Below, one piece after another: positions 14,161-22,709 of a stretch of DNA of 34,287 bases. The notes beneath the pieces were generated by a model that saw only the letters and a program-made list of their open reading frames with translations, made no database searches and was not told the origin of the DNA. Both the position numbers and the translations under genes were made by a program. The stretch comes from CAVQGF01 sp045807945 (lineage in GTDB: Bacteria > Acidobacteriota > Terriglobia > Terriglobales > Acidobacteriaceae): assembly GCA_045807945.1 (NCBI GenBank), contig JBJMGI010000063.1, forward strand, positions 1 to 34,287, given 5' to 3'. Position 1 is the first letter of the stretch; the number at the start of each line of letters is the position of its first letter.

Positions 14161-17100
14161 GTACGTTGAGCTGCATGCGCGCTCGGCATTCAGCTTTCTC
14201 GAAGGCGCGTCGTTGCCTGAAGAGATGGCGGCAGTGTGCGCGGAACTCGGAATGCCAGCGATGGCGCTGCTCGACGGCAACGGAGTATATGGGACGGCGC
14301 GGCTGCATACGGCGATTAACAGATTGGGATTGCGTGGGATCGTAGGCAGCGAAGTGACTCTGCAGAAATTTGGATGCGCGCCTTTCGCGCACCTGCGCGA
14401 ATCGTCGCGCCTCGGTCCTTCGCTCGGCGAGAACAAAGGCGCCTCGCTCAGGATGACGACTTCCCTGCCTCTACTCGTGGAATCGCGCACTGGATATCAA
14501 AATCTTTGCCGCTTGATCACGAAGATGAAGTTGCGCGTGCCGAAACACGCAAAACCGGGTGGATGCGCGGTCACAAAAGACGAGTTGCGCGAACATGCGG
14601 AGGGATTGGTATGCCTGACCGGAGACGAGCATGGGCCGCTGGCCGCGGCGCTCGAGATGGGCGGTGCGGAAGAAGGAAAACGCTGCCTTGAGCGGCTGCT
14701 GGGAATCTTTGGCGAGCGCAACCTATATATAGAGGTACAGCGGCACTATGACCGGCAGGAGGAAGCGCGCAACCAGGCAGTGATCGAATTGGCGCACAGC
14801 TATGGCCTGCCGCTGCTCGCGACCAATGCTCCGCGATATGCGCGAGCGGAGCAGCGCGAGATCCTCGACGTCTTCACCTGCATCCGCAATCACACCCGGC
14901 TGGACCTTGCAGGAAAGTTGCTGGCGAAAAATTCCGAACGATATCTGAAGTCTCCACAAGCCATGGCAAAACTGTTCGCCGATCTGCCGGAAGCGATCGC
15001 CAACACCAAAGAACTTTCCGACCGATTGCAGTTCTCGCTGACTGATTTGGGCTACGAGTTCCCAAAATATCCCGTGCCCGAAGGCGAAACGATGGCCTCG
15101 TTCCTGCGCAAGCGGACCGAAGAAGGCGCTCGATCGCGGTATCTGGAACCTGCGAAGCGCCACCTATGGCAGCGGGCGCAGCGGCAGATCGAGCGCGAGT
15201 TGGGATTGATCACCAAGCTGGGCCTGGAAGGATATTTCCTGATCGTGTGGGACATGGTTCGCTTCTGCCGCGAAGAAGGCATCCTGGTGCAGGGGCGCGG
15301 CTCGGCGGCGAATAGCGCCGTCTGCTATTCGCTGGGCATCACGGCAGTGGACCCGATCGGCATGGACCTGCTGTTCGAACGATTCCTTTCCGAGGAACGC
15401 GGCGAGTGGCCGGACATCGATCTCGATCTGCCGAGCGGCGACGATCGCGAAAAGGCGATCCAATACATGTATCAGCATTACGGAAAACTCGGCGCGGCGA
15501 TGACCGCGAACGTGATCACGTATAGAGGGCGTTCCGCAGCGCGAGAAGTCGGCAAGGCGCTCGGCTTTGATGGTGAAACACTCGAGCGCGTGAGCAGCAT
15601 GGTGGGCTCGTGGGAGTACAAAGCTCCCGACGACACCATGGAGTCGCAATTCCGCAACGCAGGTTGTGACCTGCGGCATCCGCGGATCAGAAAATTTTTC
15701 GAGTTGTGTATGGCGGTGCAGGAGCTGCCGCGGCACTTGGGGCAGCACTCGGGCGGCATGGTGATATGCCAGGGACAACTCGATTCCGTCGTCCCGCTCG
15801 AGCCGGCTTCGATGCCGGGTCGCGTTGTAGTGCAGTGGGACAAAGACGATTGCGCGGACATGGGGATTGTGAAAGTGGACCTGCTCGGGCTGGGGATGAT
15901 GGCGGTGCTGAAGGATTCGCTCAACATCATCCGCGAAGATTACGGCGAAGAAGTTGATCTGGCGCAGCTTCCTCCCGATGATCCCGAAGTTTATGCCACG
16001 CTGCAAAAGGCAGACACCATCGGAATGTTCCAGGTAGAGAGCCGCGCGCAGATGAGTTGCCTGCCGCGGCTGCATCCTGTGCGCTTCTACGACGTTGTGG
16101 TGCAGGTGGCGATCATCCGGCCGGGGCCGATCGTCGGCAAGATGGTGAACCCGTATTTGAAGCGCAGGCAGGGACGCGAGCAGGTGACGTACGCGCATCC
16201 GGCGCTGGAGCCGGTACTGGAGCGAACGTTGGGAGTTCCGCTCTTCCAGGAGCAACTGCTGCGGATGGCAATGATCGTCGCTAACTTCACTGGCGGCGAG
16301 GCGGAAGAATTGCGGCGAGCGCTCGGCAGCAACCGGCGCCTGCAAGAGCGTATGCGCGAGGTGGAGACGAAACTGCGTCGCGGTATGACTACGAACGGCA
16401 TCGGCGAGCAGGCGCAGGACGAGATCGTGCAATCGATTTTGTCATTCGCTTTGTACGGCTTTCCCGAATCGCATGCAGCGAGCTTCGCGTTGCTGGCATA
16501 TGCGAGCGCGTATCTGAAGGTCCATTACCTGGCTGCATTCACCGCCGCCATGCTGAACAACCAGCCGATGGGGTTTTATCACTCCTCCACCATCGTTAAA
16601 GATGCGCAGCGGCATGGGCTGAAGGTGTTGCCGATTGATGTGCTGCGCTCGCAATGGGAGTGCACGTTGGAGCAGGAGGCAGGGTGCAGAACCGAACATG
16701 CGATGAGGATCGGATTGCGTTACGTGAAGGGATTAAGAGAAGAGGCCGGCCGAGCCTTAGTACGAGAGCGGGAGCGAGCGCCATTCAGTTCGATCGAAGA
16801 GCTGGCGGGCCGCGTGCCAGAGTTGAGAAAGAACGAATTGGAATCGCTGGCGGCGATCGGAGGGTTAAGTAGAAAAGACAGTCAGGCGCAGCTTGCGCTT
16901 CATCGTCGTGAGGCGCTGTGGCAGGTTGCAGCAGCTGGGCAGCCGGTCGGTCCGTTGCTGGCCAATGAACAAAACCTAGATCCCTCGATTGCGCTCGCCC
17001 AAGCTCGCTCCGCTCGGGATGACAATTCAGGGGAGTCTTGTCCTCTCGTTCCCATGAGCGACGAAGAGCGGCTGGTTGCGGACTATCGCGGGACAGGAAT

Positions 17101-17470
17101 GACGGTAGGACCACATCCGATGGCGTACCGCCGCAAGGAGATGCAGCGCATGGGCGTGCATAGCGCGATGGAGTTGAAGGGACTGCCTAATGGAAAACGT
17201 TTGAAGATCGCCGGCAACATAATCTGCCGGCAGCGGCCGGGCACAGCGCACGGATTTGTTTTTTTGAGCTTGGAAGACGAGACGGGGATCGCGAATGCGA
17301 TCATCACTCCCGACTTGTTCGAAAAAAACCGATTGCTGCTGGTGCGGGAGCCTTTCCTGCTGATCGAGGGGACACTGCAAAATCTTGACAATGTGATCTC
17401 CGTCAAAGCCGACGTGCTCCGGCCAATAGAGGTCACGCAGGCACAGACCAGCTCGCACGACTTTCATTGA
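14153..17470 (+). CDS. dnaE2: DnaE2, error-prone DNA polymerase III alpha homologue
   Basis: A 1105-residue C-family polymerase that performs translesion synthesis with ImuA/ImuB. The N-terminal PHP domain begins EYVELHARSAFSFLEGAS. The palm carries VQGRGSAANSAVCY, the acidic cluster PDIDLD (D421, D423, D425) and the KVDLLGLG aspartate (D576), so catalysis looks intact. The fingers and tandem HhH region follow (FALYGFPESHAASFALLAY), and a C-terminal OB fold (LKIAGNIICRQRPGTAHGFVFLSLEDE). It lacks the long C-terminal tau-binding part of DnaE1. ATG 14153 overlaps the imuB stop by 8 bp; the frame is open further upstream but only as imuB shadow. Two insertions (about residues 75-102 and 940-965) are dispersed-repeat sequence and make it longer than usual (about 1050-1080). 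Confidence 0.95.
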   Translation: MTEYVELHARSAFSFLEGASLPEEMAAVCAELGMPAMALLDGNGVYGTARLHTAINRLGLRGIVGSEVTLQKFGCAPFAHLRESSRLGPSLGENKGASLRMTTSLPLLVESRTGYQNLCRLITKMKLRVPKHAKPGGCAVTKDELREHAEGLVCLTGDEHGPLAAALEMGGAEEGKRCLERLLGIFGERNLYIEVQRHYDRQEEARNQAVIELAHSYGLPLLATNAPRYARAEQREILDVFTCIRNHTRLDLAGKLLAKNSERYLKSPQAMAKLFADLPEAIANTKELSDRLQFSLTDLGYEFPKYPVPEGETMASFLRKRTEEGARSRYLEPAKRHLWQRAQRQIERELGLITKLGLEGYFLIVWDMVRFCREEGILVQGRGSAANSAVCYSLGITAVDPIGMDLLFERFLSEERGEWPDIDLDLPSGDDREKAIQYMYQHYGKLGAAMTANVITYRGRSAAREVGKALGFDGETLERVSSMVGSWEYKAPDDTMESQFRNAGCDLRHPRIRKFFELCMAVQELPRHLGQHSGGMVICQGQLDSVVPLEPASMPGRVVVQWDKDDCADMGIVKVDLLGLGMMAVLKDSLNIIREDYGEEVDLAQLPPDDPEVYATLQKADTIGMFQVESRAQMSCLPRLHPVRFYDVVVQVAIIRPGPIVGKMVNPYLKRRQGREQVTYAHPALEPVLERTLGVPLFQEQLLRMAMIVANFTGGEAEELRRALGSNRRLQERMREVETKLRRGMTTNGIGEQAQDEIVQSILSFALYGFPESHAASFALLAYASAYLKVHYLAAFTAAMLNNQPMGFYHSSTIVKDAQRHGLKVLPIDVLRSQWECTLEQEAGCRTEHAMRIGLRYVKGLREEAGRALVRERERAPFSSIEELAGRVPELRKNELESLAAIGGLSRKDSQAQLALHRREALWQVAAAGQPVGPLLANEQNLDPSIALAQARSARDDNSGESCPLVPMSDEERLVADYRGTGMTVGPHPMAYRRKEMQRMGVHSAMELKGLPNGKRLKIAGNIICRQRPGTAHGFVFLSLEDETGIANAIITPDLFEKNRLLLVREPFLLIEGTLQNLDNVISVKADVLRPIEVTQAQTSSHDFH
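14376..14457 (-). repeat. Dispersed GTCATCC-type element, copy 1, inside dnaE2
   Basis: Read on the minus strand it begins GTCATCCTGAGCG (14457-14445) and continues through GAGCGAAGGACC. It interrupts the PHP domain between GSEVTLQKF and PLLVESRTGYQNL, where relatives usually have only a few residues. GCGCCTTT (14378-14385) and AAAGGCGC (14435-14442) are an 8-bp inverted pair within it. Both ends are approximate. Confidence 0.75.
16975..17023 (-). repeat. Dispersed GTCATCC-type element, copy 2, inside dnaE2
   Basis: Read on the minus strand it begins GTCATCCCGAGCG (17023-17011), 12 of 13 bases identical to copy 1, and ends GAGGGATCTAG at 16975. It encodes NLDPSIALAQARSARDDN, unlike neighbouring protein, just before the SDEERLVADYRGTGMTVG linker. 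It has the same orientation as copy 1. Confidence 0.75.
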
Positions 17471-17604
17471 GAAGAAAACTCTCTCAAGAAAAAACTTCTA
17501 CTTAATCCCATTTGCAAATCAGCTTCCACAAAAACTTCCAGAGTCACAGCTTTTCCACTTGCAGATGGCGTATGATTTTATTTCCGCAATCGCTTCGTCT
17601 ATTT

Positions 17605-17621
17605 TTTCACTCGCAGTGAAA
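17605..17621. promoter_or_regulatory. Inverted repeat upstream of the DUF2934 gene
   Basis: TTTCAC-TCGCA-GTGAAA is a perfect 6-bp-arm palindrome, 35 bp before ATG 17657. It could be an operator or a small hairpin; nothing else in this 186-bp gap is supported. Confidence 0.3.
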
Positions 17622-17656
17622 CGCGCAGCCCTGCGAAATACGTTTCTGAGGTCAAA

Positions 17657-17941
17657 ATGGCAAAAAACAGCAAATCCGAGACATCGAAGACACCCCGACT
17701 CGTCCGCAACAACGGAAAAGGAGCCGCCACCGCCGCCGCTCCCGCTAGGACCGAAGTCGAATCACCGCGACCACCACAACCTGCTTCTGATCCGGACTCA
17801 TTCGAGCGTTTGAATGAGATGATCCGCATCCGCGCATACCAGCTTTATGAGCAGCGTGGACGCGCCGACGGGTTTGAGGCGCAAGATTGGCTGCAAGCGG
17901 AAGAAGAAGTGATGGAGCAGTACCGGAAGCGGACGGCTTAA
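17657..17941 (+). CDS. DUF2934 domain protein
   Basis: A 94-residue soluble protein. Residues 1-45 are a Lys/Ala/Pro-rich, probably disordered tail. Residues about 55-90 match DUF2934: IRIRAYQLYEQRGRADGFEAQDWLQAEEEV. The domain is short, helical and of unknown function, and is common in Acidobacteriota and in some Proteobacteria. The stop is followed after 3 bp by the GTG start of a response regulator, so the two are probably translated from one message. ATG 17657 is the only sensible start. Confidence 0.85.
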   Translation: MAKNSKSETSKTPRLVRNNGKGAATAAAPARTEVESPRPPQPASDPDSFERLNEMIRIRAYQLYEQRGRADGFEAQDWLQAEEEVMEQYRKRTA

Positions 17942-17944
17942 GCC

Positions 17945-18307
17945 GTGCCGGCGCACGTCCTGATCATCGACGATAACCCGATACAGCTCAGTATCCGCGA
18001 GGCCGTGCTGCGTGATGCGGGGTTCCAAGTATCAATCGCCACCACCGGACCGAGCGCGCTGGCACTATTGCGCGCGGCCAATCCACCTTTTCACGCGATC
18101 GTCACTGACCATGTGATGCCCAAGGTCTCGGGCGCGGATTTCGTTCGTGAGTTAAGAAACGTCGATACGGGGATTCCGGTGCTGGTGGTTACCGGAATGC
18201 CGGATGTGGAATCCGATTACGATGGCCTGAACGTCACGCTTCGCCAAAAACCACTGCCGCCGATGGAGCTGATAGCTCTGCTCGAGAAGGCCACGCAAAC
18301 CCACTGA
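17945..18307 (+). CDS. Stand-alone response regulator receiver
   Basis: A 120-residue single REC domain with no output domain. Conserved sites are all present: acidic pair D9/D10 (LIIDDN), phospho-acceptor D55 (VTDHVMP), T83 (VVTG) and K102 (RQKPLPP). It starts at GTG 17945, 3 bp after the DUF2934 gene. Its 3' end faces the hybrid kinase gene with a 10-bp gap, so it may receive phosphate from the adjacent signalling operon; that is an inference from position only. Confidence 0.9.
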   Translation: MPAHVLIIDDNPIQLSIREAVLRDAGFQVSIATTGPSALALLRAANPPFHAIVTDHVMPKVSGADFVRELRNVDTGIPVLVVTGMPDVESDYDGLNVTLRQKPLPPMELIALLEKATQTH

Positions 18308-18317
18308 ATCGCACTTG

Positions 18318-20693
18318 TCACACTGAGCAGCTTTGTCCAAGAGGCGCTGATCGCGGCTTATCGTTCGCAGCCAAAGTAAGGTCCACGCCGAGCGTGCTGC
18401 CAACCACCTTCGAGAAATAGTTCAGATCCGCCTCCGACCTTCCCACCAGCGACGCGAGACTTTGGCGTAAATAGACCAATTCATTCAATGCAAGGTCTTT
18501 CGCGGTGACCACCAGGATGGGCAGGTTGACTGCCGACCGGGTACGCCGCAACCTACGGATGACCTCGAAGCCATCTACCTCGGGCATCAGCAGATCGAGC
18601 AAGAGCAGGTCGGGCGGATGCATCGTGATCCGCTCCAGCGCCAAGCGTCCGTTCCCCACTTGGGTAGTAAAGGCGCCGGTGCTGTCGAGGAAGGAGGCGA
18701 GGCGCGCGCGCGTGGTCGGCTCATCGTCTGCGATCAGGATCTGTTTCTCTTTGAGGTCGGGAAGCTGACGCCGCACCGCCGCAAGAAACTCTTCTCGCGC
18801 CGCGGTTTTCAAAATGTATTCGGCACCGCCCAAGGCGAGGCCGCGGTCGGCAGAGCTGTGTCCGCTGATGACGAGAACGGGGAGCCCGCAAAGTTGTTGG
18901 TTGCCGCGCAGCGTGACCAACAGATCCCAGCCATCCATTGCGCCGGTAAGGTGAACGTCGAGCAGGACCATGCGAGGCGGGTTGCGCAGGATCCATTCCA
19001 TCGCTTGCTGGCCTGAGCCTGTGCTGCGTACTTTCAACCCACAATGCGCAAAATGTGTGCACAGCAGCTCGGCGTATGAGCTGTCACTTTCGATGATCAA
19101 CAGATCGCATCGCTGATCGAATGAGGCGTTGACGGTGGGAGCAAGCGCCAAAGTGAAGTGGAATGTGCTGCCCTGTCCGGGCAAGCTTTCGGCCCAAACC
19201 CGGCCACGGTGCGCGAGCACGATCTGCTTCACGAGCGAGAGGCCCAGCCCGGTGCCGCCGATCTCACGATGCGCACCGTTGTTAACACGAAAAAACTTGG
19301 AGAAGAGAAATGGCATGGCCTCCGCAGGTATGCCGATCCCATGATCGGAGATGGAGACCACCGCCTCGCCCGCTTCGGCCCGGGCCGAGACTTTGATTTC
19401 GCCACCCTGGGGCGAATACTTCACCGCATTCGAGAGCAGATTCGAGAGCACCTGCCGCAGCGCGCCTGCGTCGGCCAGAATCGGACGAAGTCCAACGCGA
19501 GCATCTACTGAAAAGCGGTGGCGTTCGTGGCCGACTTGAAAGACCGCAATCGCTTCCTGCAACACACGGCCAAGGTCGAGAGTGGTGATGTCGTACGTTT
19601 GCCGCCCCCATTCCATCTTCTGCAGATCTAGAAAATTATTAATGAGGTCACTGAGGCGGATGGTCTCTTTCTGGATGATGCCGAGGAACTCGCGTCTCTT
19701 CTCTTCGCTGAAGGAGCGTTTCAGCATGAGTTCGGAAAATCCGCGCAGTGAGGCAAGCGGCGTCCGCAATTCGTGGCTGACGGTTGCGACAAGCTCCTCT
19801 TTCATGCGCTCGACTTCTTTGCGCTGGGTGATGTCGTGAGCTACCAGCGAAATGAATTCGGGTCGACCGTTCGAGTCGCGATGCAGGACGGTCATGGTGA
19901 TGACCGGCACCTCGGATCCATCACGTCTAAGCAGATAACTCTCACCGTTCCATGAATCAGGCGGCTCCGCGTCGGCAACCACGGGCGGCTGGGCTTGCCA
20001 ATCGCGGCAGAGGTCGGGAAGGTGCAATCCGCCGGTCTCCTCATCGGGTCCGAGGCCAATGAGCTCACGCCCGCTGCTGTTCAGGAAAAGAAGCTTACCT
20101 TTCAAATTTGCGGTGGCGACGAAATCCTGTGTGGCCTGTAAGATGGCGACCAAACGCGCTTGTGCCGCCGCTTCTTTGCGTAAAGCGCGGTTTGCGGCCG
20201 AGAGTTCAGCGGTGCGTTCGGCAACGCGATTCTCCAGTTGATCGTGGGCCCAGCGCAGCTCTTCGAGCGCGCGCGCACGCTCCCGGCGGGTGGCAGACTC
20301 TTGCAACGCGCGGGTCACGGCCACGGGAAGTTTGACCAGCTTGTCCTTTAGGACATAATCGGCGATGCCTTCCTTGAAGCAATCTACCGCCCGCTCTTCG
20401 CCAAGAGTTCCAGTAAGAAGAATGAAAGGCGCTTGCAAACCGCGCGCTTTGAGAGAGCGAAATGCCTCGAGGCCGTTCCATCCGGGCAGCCGGTAATCGG
20501 AAAGCAACACGTCATAAGAATGAAGCGAGAGTTTTTCAATCTCATCGGGCGTAGAGACAACGTCGACTTGAATCGCAGGCCAGCTTTCGCGTAGCGCGCG
20601 GCGTGTGAGTTCCGCATCCGCTTCTTCGTGTTCTATTAGAAGAACCCGTCCCGGATTCGTTGGCTCAGCGGCGGCACGCGGCGTCGCGGTCAA
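18318..20693 (-). CDS. Hybrid histidine kinase REC-PAS-HisKA-HATPase-REC-REC
   Basis: A 791-residue soluble hybrid kinase without membrane segments. Domains in order: REC1 (about 15-125, D66), coiled coil (about 140-175), PAS (about 180-290), HisKA with H307 in SHELRTPL, HATPase with N422 and G boxes (DHGIGI, GGTGLGL), REC2 (about 529-640, D579 in LLDVH), REC3 (about 650-765, D700 in LLDLLMP). Start chosen: TTG 20693, overlapping the upstream receiver's stop as TTGA, with GAGG 5 bp before it. An in-frame TTG at 20750 would add 19 residues. An N-terminal REC as input plus two C-terminal RECs suggests that it integrates phosphotransfer from the operon's other receivers. No DNA-binding output is present. 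Confidence 0.9.
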   Translation of the reverse strand: MTATPRAAAEPTNPGRVLLIEHEEADAELTRRALRESWPAIQVDVVSTPDEIEKLSLHSYDVLLSDYRLPGWNGLEAFRSLKARGLQAPFILLTGTLGEERAVDCFKEGIADYVLKDKLVKLPVAVTRALQESATRRERARALEELRWAHDQLENRVAERTAELSAANRALRKEAAAQARLVAILQATQDFVATANLKGKLLFLNSSGRELIGLGPDEETGGLHLPDLCRDWQAQPPVVADAEPPDSWNGESYLLRRDGSEVPVITMTVLHRDSNGRPEFISLVAHDITQRKEVERMKEELVATVSHELRTPLASLRGFSELMLKRSFSEEKRREFLGIIQKETIRLSDLINNFLDLQKMEWGRQTYDITTLDLGRVLQEAIAVFQVGHERHRFSVDARVGLRPILADAGALRQVLSNLLSNAVKYSPQGGEIKVSARAEAGEAVVSISDHGIGIPAEAMPFLFSKFFRVNNGAHREIGGTGLGLSLVKQIVLAHRGRVWAESLPGQGSTFHFTLALAPTVNASFDQRCDLLIIESDSSYAELLCTHFAHCGLKVRSTGSGQQAMEWILRNPPRMVLLDVHLTGAMDGWDLLVTLRGNQQLCGLPVLVISGHSSADRGLALGGAEYILKTAAREEFLAAVRRQLPDLKEKQILIADDEPTTRARLASFLDSTGAFTTQVGNGRLALERITMHPPDLLLLDLLMPEVDGFEVIRRLRRTRSAVNLPILVVTAKDLALNELVYLRQSLASLVGRSEADLNYFSKVVGSTLGVDLTLAANDKPRSAPLGQSCSV

Positions 20694-21154
20694 GCCATCC
20701 TCGCTTCCGTGCTGCGGCCGTTGGGAGGGACCTGATTGACCACCATCCAATAGAACCCGATCTGCTTGACCATGGAGCGGAACTCATCAAAGTCGACAGG
20801 TTTCTGTAGATAGCTATTGACCCCAAGCTGGTAACTCTCAACCAAGTCACGTTCTTCTCGCGATGACGTAAGAATCACGACCGGGAGACAGCGTGTGAGC
20901 GGATTCTTCTTCACTTCGCGAAGGACCTGTATGCCGTCTACCTTCGGAAGTTTCAGATCCAGCAGGACCAATCGGGGTAGAGCCTCGGGAGTACGTTTGG
21001 CGCGGTCGAACAGGAACTCCAGAGCTTCCTGGCCATCGCGGGCGACGTGGATCTTATTGCTGAGCTTCTCTTTGCGAAGAGCGTGCAAGCAAAGTTCAAC
21101 GTCATCAGCATTATCTTCCACTAAAAGAATCTCAACTTCATCGTGCTGCGGCAT
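20690..21154 (-). CDS. Rcp1-like single-domain response regulator
   Basis: A 154-residue REC protein with the sequence type of regulators paired with phytochrome-like or CHASE-type kinases: VEDNADDVELCLHAL, phospho-acceptor D66 (LLDLKLPKVDG), T96 (ILTSS) and K118 (LQKPVDFDEF). ATG 21154 is preceded by GGAGG at 6 bp and lies 17 bp inside the 3' end of the CHASE3 kinase gene, so translation is probably coupled. The frame is open further upstream, but only as kinase shadow. Confidence 0.92.
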   Translation of the reverse strand: MPQHDEVEILLVEDNADDVELCLHALRKEKLSNKIHVARDGQEALEFLFDRAKRTPEALPRLVLLDLKLPKVDGIQVLREVKKNPLTRCLPVVILTSSREERDLVESYQLGVNSYLQKPVDFDEFRSMVKQIGFYWMVVNQVPPNGRSTEARMA

Positions 21155-22709
21155 GGAGCGCCTCCGATTGGAATTCAAGTTTCGGCCGAAGAACAGAGCG
21201 TGGGGCGATAGGCTCTGCGAGGGTGAAATAGAACGTGGCACCCTGGTCGGGAGCGGATTCGGCCCACACGGTTCCCCCGTGCTTATGGACGATGCGGGCG
21301 ACGGTAGCGAGCCCCACACCGGTGCCTTCAAAATCCTCCATCCGGTGCAGGCGCTGGAAGACCCCGAACAGTTTGTCGGCGAACTTCATATCGAAGCCAA
21401 CCCCGTTATCGCGGACATAGATCGCCGTGCCTTCGGGCATCACACGACTGCCCACCTCGATCACCGGGTGCTCACGGGTGCGCGTGAACTTGGCAGCATT
21501 GCCGAGAAGATTCGCAAAGACCTGCTTCATCAATCCGGGATCACTCTCCACGGTAGGCAGCGGCTGAATACGCCATTCGATGTTCCGCGTCGTAGTCCCA
21601 TCGTTGAGCTCTTCCGCGACTGCCTCCACGATGGAGAAGAGAGGAACCGCCTGGCGATCGAGTTCGCGACGGCCGATCCGGGAGAAATTCAGCAGGTCAT
21701 CTATGAGGCGGCCCATGCGCTCGGCTCCGCTCTCGATACGCGAGAGATAGCGCTGCGCTTCGGCAGGAAGTTCGGCGGAGAAGTCCGAGCGGAGGATCTT
21801 GGAGAAACCGTGAATGTGCCGCAGCGGCGAGCGCAGGTCGTGAGAGACGGAATAACTGAACGACTCTAAATCGCGGTTCAGCACCTCGAGGCCGGACATC
21901 TGCTCGTGAATCCTCGCACTGGCGGAATAAAGCGCGCGCGCAAGAGCGCTGATCTCGTCGGTTCCCGCGGCAGGCTGCGACATGGTTTCGCCGCGAGCGA
22001 TCCGGCGGGATTCCGCCTCCAGGAACGATAGGCGGCGCGCAACCGTTGAGCTGAACAGGAAGAGCGCCAGAAAGCCGATCGCGAGCCCACCTGCAAGCGA
22101 GATGACCAAAAGCTGTTGAGAGAATTTCCGCTCTACCTGAAGCCGCTGCATGCGCTCGGCCAAGAGTCGCTCTTCCTCTTTCGCAAAGATGGAAGACTGC
22201 TCCATGAACTCGTCCATCCGCTCCTTGCTCGCCAGTAAGCGCATCCGGAACTCGGGAGAGATGGTTGTAGAGCCAGGAAGGAAGGGATGCGCGGAGGAGA
22301 ATGCAACCACGTCGCGGGCCACCTGAACTTTAGCGTGACTCAGCGACGAGAGGCCGCGTGCGCGCGCCAACTGTATCGGATTATCTCCGACCAAATGACA
22401 AAGGCGTTGCGCAAGGACCGGGACCTGTTGCTGCTCTTGTTCCAGGGGTACAAGGAATTCGTTCCTGCCGGTCAGAGCATAGCCGCGGTCGTTCGATTCG
22501 ATGCGTGAGAGAAGATATTCCAGCCTCGCAGCTGTCAGCTCGACCTCCTGCGTGTGGTTAGTCCAGCGCTGGGCGTCTTCTAAAGAGTTCAGTACCCGCG
22601 ACTGCCACGCAATCTCGAAGAGCAGGCAGCCTACAGGCAAGGCGAGGACTAGAGCGCACTTGTAGAGAATGGGCAGATTGTGCCAGCGGCTTGTCAGGCT
22701 AATTGCCAT
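21138..22709 (-). CDS. Membrane histidine kinase, CHASE3-HAMP-HisKA-HATPase
   Basis: A 523-residue kinase. TM1 is at about 14-33, a CHASE3-type extracytoplasmic four-helix sensor at about 38-195 (ESNDRGYALTGRNEFL is characteristic), TM2 at about 199-221 and HAMP at about 222-272. The phospho-acceptor H290 is in SYSVSHDLRSPLRHI, and the ATPase has an N box (LLGNAAKFT), DNGVGFD and EGTGVGLATV. This kinase subclass commonly signals to Rcp1-like receivers, and one follows with a 17-bp overlap. ATG 22709 overlaps the HD-GYP stop by 11 bp. The stimulus is unknown. Confidence 0.92.
   Translation of the reverse strand: MAISLTSRWHNLPILYKCALVLALPVGCLLFEIAWQSRVLNSLEDAQRWTNHTQEVELTAARLEYLLSRIESNDRGYALTGRNEFLVPLEQEQQQVPVLAQRLCHLVGDNPIQLARARGLSSLSHAKVQVARDVVAFSSAHPFLPGSTTISPEFRMRLLASKERMDEFMEQSSIFAKEEERLLAERMQRLQVERKFSQQLLVISLAGGLAIGFLALFLFSSTVARRLSFLEAESRRIARGETMSQPAAGTDEISALARALYSASARIHEQMSGLEVLNRDLESFSYSVSHDLRSPLRHIHGFSKILRSDFSAELPAEAQRYLSRIESGAERMGRLIDDLLNFSRIGRRELDRQAVPLFSIVEAVAEELNDGTTTRNIEWRIQPLPTVESDPGLMKQVFANLLGNAAKFTRTREHPVIEVGSRVMPEGTAIYVRDNGVGFDMKFADKLFGVFQRLHRMEDFEGTGVGLATVARIVHKHGGTVWAESAPDQGATFYFTLAEPIAPRSVLRPKLEFQSEALHAAAR

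Noticed and set aside
15164..16432. Minus-strand frame of 422 codons opposite dnaE2
   Set aside because: It is a His/Arg/Leu-rich antisense shadow of the polymerase palm; no family resemblance.
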